This document shows, piece after piece, positions 1-5,835 of a stretch of DNA of 5,889 nt. Every line of letters begins with the position of its first letter. Positions within the stretch are counted from its first letter, which is position 1. Source of the DNA: an uncultured Clostridia bacterium (lineage in GTDB: Bacteria > Bacillota_A > Clostridia > Peptostreptococcales > Anaerovoracaceae). The position numbers and the translations under genes are program-made. The stretch is from assembly GCA_946645735.1 (NCBI GenBank), contig CAMPCK010000066.1, positions 1 to 5,889 of the forward strand. Direction: 5' to 3'. The notes beneath the pieces were generated by a model that saw nothing but the letters and a program-made list of their open reading frames with translations, had not been told where the DNA came from and made no database searches.

Positions 1-259
1 CCTGACGCTTTTCGATATGGCAACAGGCAAGGAAGTCGATATGGGAAGTCCTTTTGACTTTTTCGGTGAGGAATCCCATCCTGATTACAGGGGGATCACT
101 GAAGAGCAGTATGAAAACCGTATGATGCTTCAGAGAGTAATGGTAAGAAACGGCTTTGAAACATATGACTGCGAATGGTGGCACTTCACTCTTAAGGATG
201 AGCCATATCCGGATACTTATTTCGAGTTTCCGGTCTCATCAGAATATCTCAGGAGGTAA
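1..259 (+). CDS. D-alanyl-D-alanine dipeptidase, VanX/DdpX type (peptidase family M15D), 3' part only
   Basis: The reading frame is open from the left edge (first whole codon at base 2, giving LTLFD before the first visible Met) to TAA at 257-259, so this is the C-terminal ~85 residues of a family usually about 180-220 aa long. Visible family features are the region after the zinc-binding Ser-x-His/Asp segment (LTLFDMATGKEVDMGSPFD), a downstream SHP, the NR..L helix, and the catalytic block EWWHF followed by DEPYPDTYFEFPV, which closely resembles the VanX C-terminus. In EWWHF the Glu (codon 173-175) is the expected general base and the His (codon 182-184) the third zinc ligand; the other two ligands lie off the window. 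The family hydrolyses D-Ala-D-Ala, either in vancomycin resistance or in recycling of cell-wall dipeptide. No vanHA or vanRS genes are visible, so a recycling role is as likely as resistance. Whether it has a signal peptide cannot be seen. Confidence 0.88.
   Translation, partial: LTLFDMATGKEVDMGSPFDFFGEESHPDYRGITEEQYENRMMLQRVMVRNGFETYDCEWWHFTLKDEPYPDTYFEFPVSSEYLRR
251..256 (+). promoter_or_regulatory. Shine-Dalgarno-like AGGAGG at the dipeptidase stop codon
   Basis: A consensus AGGAGG forms the last two sense codons of the dipeptidase gene and is the only strong ribosome-binding sequence ahead of the metallophosphoesterase. It lies 16 bases before the ATG at 273, longer than the usual 5-10. 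An in-frame TGA at 261-263 excludes any start closer to it. It may still load ribosomes onto the next gene by coupling, perhaps with help from GGG at 267-269. Confidence 0.45.
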
Positions 260-272
260 TTGATCCGGGTTT

Positions 273-1463
273 ATGAGATTGGCTATAATGATCGCGATCT
301 ACATGGCTATAGTCATCGTGGCTATGGTGATACTGGGATCGGTAACAAAAAACTTACAATTGAAGAAATCGTCTAGGGATATGATAACCTTCATATCCCT
401 GTTTGCGTTTTTTATAATGGCGATGTTCCCGCTTATAGGTGCCGTCGTTCACGACGGTCCGGTCTGCTGGTTCTTCCAGAAGTGGGGGAATATCTTCATG
501 GGACTTTTCATGTTCTTCTTCATGACGCTGGCAGCAGTAGCCATAATAGAGCTGATCATATGGACAGTCCGCCGCGCTTCAAAGAAAAAAGGGGGCGTAC
601 CTCACGGAGCAGCTGCTATGCTCATTATCCCTCTTATAGTAACGGTGGCAGTCAATTTAGCAGGTTCGCAGACTGCACACGACGTAAAGGTCACGAACTA
701 TTCCATCGAAAAGGAGAAACTCGGTCTTACGGAACCTGCAAGGATAGTTCTTTTTGCAGATACTCATATCGGAGTCAATTCAACTCCGAAGATATATGAG
801 GATATGGTTGACAGGATCAATGAACAGGATGCCGACCTTGTTGTGGTAGCAGGGGATCTGGTCACAAGTTCCTTCGGAGCGATGAGGGATCCTGAGACCT
901 ATGCATCCATAATGAGGGGGATAGAAAGTAAATACGGAGTTTACGCAGTATACGGAAATCACGACGTGGATGAACCTCTTCTCGGAGGTTTCACATATGC
1001 GGGAAAAGAGAATGCCAAAAGGAATCCTGCCATGGAAGGCTGGGTGAGTGACTGCGGCTGGAAGCTTCTTACGGATGATGTGATGAGGATACCTGAACTT
1101 AACGGTCTTGTCATCGCAGGACGAAGAGATGAGTCGAGGCCGGGCGAAGGCTTCGATGAGAGGGCGCCTTTAAGCGACCTTCTTAAAGAAACTGATCCGG
1201 ATGACAGCATCCTGCTTGTTCAGCATGAACATTCGGATCTCTATGAACTGGATGAGTACGGGGTCGACCTTTCTGTAAGCGGTCACACTCATGACGGCCA
1301 GATCTTTCCCGGAAATTTAATCACGAAGATCCTTACGGAACAGTCCTACGGAATGGAAAACTGGGGCGACGCCATAGCGGTGGTAACTTCAGGAGTAGGG
1401 TATTACGGACCGCCTATCAGGGTATGCACCATAAGCGAGATAGTAGTGATAGATCTGATTTGA
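273..1463 (+). CDS. Membrane-anchored metallophosphoesterase, YkuE/YaeI-like
   Basis: This 396-residue protein has two parts. Residues 1-131 hold four hydrophobic helices (about 3-23, 38-58, 74-98 and 113-131). Residues about 150-396 form a calcineurin-like phosphoesterase domain with all core metal-binding motifs: DTH (D163, H165), GDL (D195), GNHD (N229, H230), QHEH (H318 or H320) and GHTHDGQ (H338, H340), the last followed by FPGN as in YkuE/YaeI proteins. Positive charges cluster in loop 1 (K26-R35) and loop 3 (R100-K106), so the positive-inside rule puts the N-terminus and the catalytic domain outside the cell. Relatives act on phosphate esters at the envelope, such as lipid headgroups; the substrate here is unknown. 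The usual relatives have one anchor or a Tat signal, so the four-helix front is longer than expected. The ATG at 273 is the first possible start because TGA at 261 is in frame. It begins 13 bases after the dipeptidase, suggesting one transcript. Confidence 0.9.
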   Translation: MRLAIMIAIYMAIVIVAMVILGSVTKNLQLKKSSRDMITFISLFAFFIMAMFPLIGAVVHDGPVCWFFQKWGNIFMGLFMFFFMTLAAVAIIELIIWTVRRASKKKGGVPHGAAAMLIIPLIVTVAVNLAGSQTAHDVKVTNYSIEKEKLGLTEPARIVLFADTHIGVNSTPKIYEDMVDRINEQDADLVVVAGDLVTSSFGAMRDPETYASIMRGIESKYGVYAVYGNHDVDEPLLGGFTYAGKENAKRNPAMEGWVSDCGWKLLTDDVMRIPELNGLVIAGRRDESRPGEGFDERAPLSDLLKETDPDDSILLVQHEHSDLYELDEYGVDLSVSGHTHDGQIFPGNLITKILTEQSYGMENWGDAIAVVTSGVGYYGPPIRVCTISEIVVIDLI

Positions 1464-1468
1464 CTTTT

Positions 1469-1477
1469 GGAGATAGG
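1469..1477 (+). promoter_or_regulatory. Ribosome binding site that fixes the TTG start of the YitT-family gene
   Basis: GGAG at 1469-1472 within GGAGATAGG sits 7 bases before TTG at 1480. An in-frame TAG at 1474-1476 rules out any earlier start, and the next in-frame ATG (1522) falls inside the first membrane helix and has no such site. This supports TTG as the true start. Confidence 0.75.
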
Positions 1478-1479
1478 AA

Positions 1480-2340
1480 TTGAATCTGAAAATAAACGAT
1501 AAAACAAAAAATATCTTAATAATGATTTTCAGCAATTTTCTTTTTGCTGTATCGGTAACCGGTTTTATAAGACCGCATGGAATTATCCTTGGCGGAGCTA
1601 CAGGTCTGGGGCTTCTGATAACTCACTACATTCCGATGAAGCTTTCAGTTGTAGTTATGATCATAAACGTGGTGCTTCTGCTTATAGCTTTTGTTACTAT
1701 GGGGAAGAAGTTCGCACTGTCCACTCTGGCCAATTCCATTCTTTATCCTTCCGTGATGTACATCTTTGAGACTTTTATAGATCTTGGAAAGGTAACAGAG
1801 GACCCCATGCTTTCATGCGTATTCGGAGGCGTGCTCATGGGAATTGGGATAGGTCTGATACTGAAGACGGGAAGTTCCACCGGAGGAACAGATGTCATAG
1901 CCGTAGCCATAAACAAATATACTCATATGAATCTTTCAGTTCTTCTGTATATGGTAGACGGTGTCATAATGGCCTGTCAGCTCATGTTCTCCAACAGGGA
2001 GCAGGTGCTTCTGGGCATATTCCTCATGGCGCTTCTGACCCTTACCATGAACAAGATAATGATCATGGGAAAGAGCCAGATCCAGCTCATGATCTTCTCT
2101 GAAAAGACAGAAGAGATAAGGCAGATGATCCTCGGTCAGGAAGATGCGGGAGCCACGCTTTTTCATATTGAAAAAGGATATACAAGAGAGGAAAGCAAAG
2201 CCATCATGTGTATCATTCCCAGACGTAAATTCTATGATATGTGCGAGATGATACAGAAGGAAGATCCCACCGCGTTCTGGACAATATCCGAAGTAAACGA
2301 GATCCACGGAAGAGGATTCTCATTCGAAAGAAGAGTTTAA
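1480..2340 (+). CDS. YitT family membrane protein (DUF161 membrane part plus C-terminal DUF2179)
   Basis: At 286 residues this has the normal YitT-family length and layout. The N-terminal part is a membrane domain with about five to six hydrophobic segments (near 11-30, 34-50, 55-74, 80-101, 111-129, 153-170 and 175-195, some possibly re-entrant). It carries the family's glycine motifs: GGATGLG at 38-44 and GSSTGGTDV at 131-139. The C-terminal DUF2179 domain (about 199-286) is probably cytoplasmic and shows the expected GYTREE (233-238), DPTAF (262-266) and the ending TISEVNEIHGRGF (268-280). The biochemical role of the family is not established; transport has been proposed. It starts at TTG (see the ribosome binding site at 1469), 16 bases after the phosphoesterase, and ends 15 bases before the glycosidase, so it bridges the envelope genes and the sugar genes. 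Nothing in it points to a specific link with sugar use. Confidence 0.93.
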   Translation: MNLKINDKTKNILIMIFSNFLFAVSVTGFIRPHGIILGGATGLGLLITHYIPMKLSVVVMIINVVLLLIAFVTMGKKFALSTLANSILYPSVMYIFETFIDLGKVTEDPMLSCVFGGVLMGIGIGLILKTGSSTGGTDVIAVAINKYTHMNLSVLLYMVDGVIMACQLMFSNREQVLLGIFLMALLTLTMNKIMIMGKSQIQLMIFSEKTEEIRQMILGQEDAGATLFHIEKGYTREESKAIMCIIPRRKFYDMCEMIQKEDPTAFWTISEVNEIHGRGFSFERRV

Positions 2341-2355
2341 ACATACAGGCAGTTT

Positions 2356-4320
2356 ATGAGTTTTATTGAAAGATTAAAAAATACAGTCATAGAAGTTGCC
2401 TCAGGCGAGAATCATTTCACCATGGAGAGAGGCAGCTTCGACTATTCACAGACTATATCTGAATGGGTCAGGCCGGAGCTTTTGAAGACAGAAACAACTG
2501 AAACCGGCTTCAGATCCTTTTATAATGCGGAAGATTCCGAATTCGTTCTTGAAGTAAGAGAAGAGAAAGGACTTATAAAGGCAGCCTTAACAGACAGGTC
2601 AGGCTCAGGATACAACAGATTCAGGATAAGTTTTCCTGCCGATGAGGATACTCATTTCTATGGTATAGGTGAGACCCATCACGCCTTCGACCTTAAGGGA
2701 GAGAAGATCAGAGTCTTTGTAGCCGAACATCAGAACATTAAGCGTACGGACAAAAAGATGGAAAAGTTCGGGCCACAGGATAAGCCTGCGGGGAATCTTT
2801 TCAGCTTTGACGAATACGAATCATACTATGTGCAGCCGACCTTTACCGCAAGCGGCAAATGGTTCCTTCATGCTGAAACTAAGGGTTACAGCGAGTTTGA
2901 CTTCACTGAGCCGGGCATCGTAAGAATGACGTTCCAGGAACATCCGGTATTTTGGATCGGATGGGGAGATACCTTCGAAGAAGTGTCGGAGAAACTCACA
3001 TCTCTGGTGGGAAGACAGCCGGAACTTCCGGAATGGACGAATGATGGTGCCATCTTGGCCGTACAGGGCGGTACTGAAGTAATCGATAAAAAAATAAAGA
3101 GCGCTCTTGATAAGGGAGTCAGGGTCTCGGGCATTTGGTCACAGGACTGGTGCGGATGCAGAAGGACGGGCTTCGGTTATCAGGTCATGTGGAACTGGGA
3201 ATGGGACAAAGACCTGTATAAGGATCTCGACAAAAAGATCCCTGAATGGATGTCTCTCGGGATCCGTTTCCTCGGTTACATCAATCCCTTCATGGCGATC
3301 GAAAGGGAACTCTACAGATACGCTTCAGAGAAGGGATACTGTGTCAAGGATAGAGATGGCAAAGACTATCTCGTAACCATCACCACTTTCCCTGCAGCCA
3401 TGATAGACCTTACCAATCCCGAAGCATGGGAATGGTATAAGAATGTTATCAAAGAAAATATGATCGGCCTCGGTATGGGAGGCTGGATGGCCGATTTCGG
3501 CGAATACCTTCCTACGGACTGCGTGCTCTATTCCGGTGAGGATCCTGAGATGCTTCATAACAGCTGGCCTGCTTTATGGGCTAAGCTTAACAGGGAAGCT
3601 CTTAAAGAAACAGGAAAAGAGGGAGAGGTATTCTTCTTTACGAGGGCAGGATACACTGGAACTCCCGAGTGGTCCACCATGATGTGGACGGGAGACCAGC
3701 ACGTGGACTGGTCTGAGGATGACGGTATCTCATCAGTCATTCCTGCAACGCTGTCTCTTGCCATGAGCGGATACGGCATCACCCATTCAGACGTGGGAGG
3801 ATATACCACGAACGATGTGATGCACAGGAGCAGGGAACTCCTCATGAGGTGGGAGGAGATGAACGCCTTTTCGCCTCTTTACAGGTTCCACGAGGGAAAC
3901 AGACCTGTATCAAACGTGCAGTTCGATGCGGATGATGAACTTCTGGAACATCTGGCGCGCTTCAGCAATATTTACGAAGGCCTCAAGCCGTACATCAGAG
4001 ACCTGGAGAAACTGAATGCTGAAAGGGGAATACCCGTGATGAGACCGCTCTTCTATCACTACGATGAGGAAAGGGCTTACACGATAAAGGACGAATACCT
4101 TCTTGGAAGAGATATTCTGGTGGCGCCTGTCCTTGAAAAGGGAGCGGTCACGAGAAGGGTATGGCTTCCTGAGGATAGATGGATAAACATTTTCACAGGA
4201 GAGGAATATACAGGAGGATCGTATGAAATAGATTCTCCTATCGGAAAGCCGCCTGTATTCGTACGTCAGAGAAGCGAATGCTTTGAAAATATTATTATAA
4301 TAACTAAAACGGAGAGGTAA
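2356..4320 (+). CDS. yihQ: GH31 alpha-glycosidase, YihQ-like (probable sulfoquinovosidase with altered sulfonate site)
   Basis: This 654-residue enzyme has no signal peptide and should be cytoplasmic; E. coli YihQ is about 678 aa. Residues 1-225 form the N-terminal beta-sandwich, about 226-560 the GH31 (beta/alpha)8 barrel, and the rest the C-terminal beta domains. The catalytic nucleophile is D380 in GWMADFGEYLP and the acid/base D447 in WTGDQHVDW; their 67-residue spacing equals D405/D472 of YihQ. The stretches MHNSWPALWAK-like (399-410), HSDVGGYTT (477-485), HEGNRP (512-517) and IGKPPVF (629-635) are typical of the YihQ subgroup rather than ordinary maltase-type GH31. YihQ releases sulfoquinovose from its alpha-glycosides such as sulfoquinovosyl glycerol. 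Of the YihQ recognition residues, Q262, Q288, W304, Y508 and H537 appear kept (Q237, Q263, W279, Y483, H512), but sulfonate-binding R301 is Q276. It is followed after 2 bases by a GPH symporter, then by a transaldolase, fitting sulfoquinovose use. An alpha-glucosidase with a neutral substrate remains possible. The ribosome site is weak (AGG at 2347-2349). Confidence 0.85.
   Translation: MSFIERLKNTVIEVASGENHFTMERGSFDYSQTISEWVRPELLKTETTETGFRSFYNAEDSEFVLEVREEKGLIKAALTDRSGSGYNRFRISFPADEDTHFYGIGETHHAFDLKGEKIRVFVAEHQNIKRTDKKMEKFGPQDKPAGNLFSFDEYESYYVQPTFTASGKWFLHAETKGYSEFDFTEPGIVRMTFQEHPVFWIGWGDTFEEVSEKLTSLVGRQPELPEWTNDGAILAVQGGTEVIDKKIKSALDKGVRVSGIWSQDWCGCRRTGFGYQVMWNWEWDKDLYKDLDKKIPEWMSLGIRFLGYINPFMAIERELYRYASEKGYCVKDRDGKDYLVTITTFPAAMIDLTNPEAWEWYKNVIKENMIGLGMGGWMADFGEYLPTDCVLYSGEDPEMLHNSWPALWAKLNREALKETGKEGEVFFFTRAGYTGTPEWSTMMWTGDQHVDWSEDDGISSVIPATLSLAMSGYGITHSDVGGYTTNDVMHRSRELLMRWEEMNAFSPLYRFHEGNRPVSNVQFDADDELLEHLARFSNIYEGLKPYIRDLEKLNAERGIPVMRPLFYHYDEERAYTIKDEYLLGRDILVAPVLEKGAVTRRVWLPEDRWINIFTGEEYTGGSYEIDSPIGKPPVFVRQRSECFENIIIITKTER
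4311..4317 (+). promoter_or_regulatory. Ribosome binding site of the GPH symporter, inside the end of the glycosidase gene
   Basis: GGAGAGG lies in the last codons of the glycosidase gene, 5 bases before ATG at 4323. With only two bases between stop and start, the two genes are probably translationally coupled, tying symporter output to glycosidase output. Confidence 0.75.
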
Positions 4321-4322
4321 TT

Positions 4323-5813
4323 ATGAAAGACCAAAAGACCCGCGAACAAAGCCTTCTTTCCAAGATGAGCTATGGATTCGCCGACATCTACGGCGGAGGA
4401 GCCTTTGTCATCATCAGCACATTCTACACAGTATTTCTTACGAAGGCCCTTGGTATGCCCCCGGCTCTTGCAGGAACCATTCCTCTTATAGGTAAGATCT
4501 GGGACGCAGTTACAGACCCGATAATGGGCAACATCTGCGACAGGACCAAGTCCAAGTTCGGATCCAAGAGATTCTATATACTGATCGGAAGCATCATAAG
4601 CGCCATCACCTTCGTACTCATGTGGGTCAGCATAGGAGAGGGCAGCTCCATGACGGTGAAGTACGTGTTCTACATGCTCATGTACATGCTGTTCTCAACA
4701 GGATTCACCATCGTTATGGTTCCGTATAACGGATTGCTTCCTGACATGGTGGACGACTATACCGTAAGATCCAAGTTCTCCGGTGTCAGAATGATATTCT
4801 CCACCTTCGGAGCTATCCTTGCGGGACTTATCCCGACCCTGATGATCAAGGACAACACGGACACAGCTCCTTACTTCACGGTAGCTCTTATCTTCGGCGT
4901 TATTTTCCTTGTAGTAATACTCATCACGTTCTTCGGAACATGGGAAAAGCAGAAGGAACCTGTAAAGGTAGGCTTCGCAGAGAGCTTTATCCAGTCACTT
5001 ACAGTATATAAGAGCAGAAGTTTCAGACTGTTCATAGGAATCTTCCTTTGCGGACAGGGCGCTGCAGACTTCGTAACGGGACTTGCGGTATACTACGTTG
5101 ACGACGTACTTAATGCATACGGCGAGGGAAGGTTCACATACCTGATGGCAGTCATCCTTCTTTCACAGTTTGTGGGAACCATCATCTTCACGCCCATCAT
5201 GGCGAGAACATCTAAGAAGTTCCCGCTTCTGGTAGGTTTCCCCATTCGTATAGCAGCAACTCTCGCGCTTCTTCTCTTCTCGCATGAGGGAGCAAACTTC
5301 ACGATAATCCTCGTATTATCCTTTATCATAGGCCTTGGTATGGCTGGATCATCCACGACGATCTATGCTATCCTTGCAGACATGGCTGACGTTGACAGGC
5401 TTATCACTTCCTTAAGCCGTCCCGGAATCTGCTCCGCTATGGCGACCTTTATCCGTAAGATAGCTACCGGACTTTCAACCGCGGTAATCGGGCTGCTCCT
5501 TACCATGGTAGGCTACAGCGAGACTCTGGCAAACGCAGGAGAGAGACAGCTTGAAGCTACCCAGCACGGAATAGCTTACATTTACGTATTCGCACCTATA
5601 GTTCTCATGCTCCTTGCCATCATGTTCACCGTATGGTTCCCCATGAAGAAGAAGGAATTTGAGATCGTAAAGAAGGAGATCGCAAGACGTACGGGAGAAG
5701 ACGATTCCCAGGCTACGGAAGAAGAGATCAAAGTATGCGAAAAACTCACAGGATTCAGCTACGACAGGCTTTGGGATCCTGAGAACGCACTTTCATTTAA
5801 AAACGGTAAATAA
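4323..5813 (+). CDS. GPH-family (MelB/YihO/YihP-like) sugar:cation symporter of the major facilitator superfamily
   Basis: A 496-residue protein with about twelve hydrophobic segments and the hallmarks of the glycoside-pentoside-hexuronide:cation symporter family: SYGFAD near the N-terminus (16-21), WDAVTDPIMG (60-69) in helix 2, the basic loop DRTKSKFGSKR (73-83), and VPYNGLLPDM (133-142). The MelB cation-site acids D55 and D59 are present as D61 and D65, so coupling to Na+ or H+ is likely. The MelB galactoside-binding acids D19 and D124 align with G25 and M132, which argues for a different, non-galactoside substrate. R309 in a predicted helix and R378/K379 near another are candidate contacts for an anionic sugar. 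A cytoplasmic tail of about 55 residues (442-496) follows the last helix. Coupling to the YihQ-like enzyme, which is cytoplasmic, suggests it imports intact sulfoquinovosyl glycosides or sulfoquinovose, as proposed for YihO/YihP; export of a product is the alternative. Confidence 0.9.
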   Translation: MKDQKTREQSLLSKMSYGFADIYGGGAFVIISTFYTVFLTKALGMPPALAGTIPLIGKIWDAVTDPIMGNICDRTKSKFGSKRFYILIGSIISAITFVLMWVSIGEGSSMTVKYVFYMLMYMLFSTGFTIVMVPYNGLLPDMVDDYTVRSKFSGVRMIFSTFGAILAGLIPTLMIKDNTDTAPYFTVALIFGVIFLVVILITFFGTWEKQKEPVKVGFAESFIQSLTVYKSRSFRLFIGIFLCGQGAADFVTGLAVYYVDDVLNAYGEGRFTYLMAVILLSQFVGTIIFTPIMARTSKKFPLLVGFPIRIAATLALLLFSHEGANFTIILVLSFIIGLGMAGSSTTIYAILADMADVDRLITSLSRPGICSAMATFIRKIATGLSTAVIGLLLTMVGYSETLANAGERQLEATQHGIAYIYVFAPIVLMLLAIMFTVWFPMKKKEFEIVKKEIARRTGEDDSQATEEEIKVCEKLTGFSYDRLWDPENALSFKNGK

Positions 5814-5823
5814 TTAAAGTATT

Positions 5824-5830
5824 TGGAGGA
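5824..5830 (+). promoter_or_regulatory. Strong ribosome binding site of the transaldolase gene
   Basis: TGGAGGA, containing GGAGG at 5825-5829, lies 6 bases before ATG at 5836. It is the strongest and best-spaced site in the window, which suggests high output of the downstream enzyme. Confidence 0.85.
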
Positions 5831-5835
5831 CATAT

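Noticed and set aside
1..259. Part of a vancomycin resistance cassette
   Set aside because: The dipeptidase fits VanX, but the following genes are a phosphoesterase and a YitT-family protein, not van genes; the left side is not visible, so resistance cannot be claimed.
442..457. Inverted repeat CCGTCG-TTCA-CGACGG
   Set aside because: A six-base stem with no T tract, inside the phosphoesterase coding region between predicted helices 2 and 3; not a terminator.
482..799. Plus-strand open frame in another phase within the phosphoesterase gene (105 codons)
   Set aside because: Its product is low in recognisable motifs and rich in Arg/Ser/His, and it lies wholly within a better supported gene.
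1936..2307. Long open frame on the minus strand (123 codons) opposite the YitT-family gene
   Set aside because: The plus strand encodes a clear YitT/DUF2179 protein here, the minus-strand product resembles nothing I know, and no ribosome site supports it.
3097..3108. Perfect 12-base palindrome AAGAGCGCTCTT inside the glycosidase gene, resembling a catabolite-responsive element core
   Set aside because: It matches only the central AGCGCT of the cre consensus, not the flanks, and lies about 740 bases inside a well-conserved coding region (Lys-Ser-Ala-Leu); likely chance.
3555..3845. Minus-strand open frame (96 codons) opposite the GH31 catalytic region
   Set aside because: It overlaps the conserved acid/base region of the glycosidase; the absence of stops follows from the codon bias of the real gene.
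4323..5813. Melibiose carrier (melA/melB-like pair with the glycosidase)
   Set aside because: The glycosidase is GH31, not a GH4 or GH36 alpha-galactosidase, and the symporter lacks the galactoside-binding acids of MelB.
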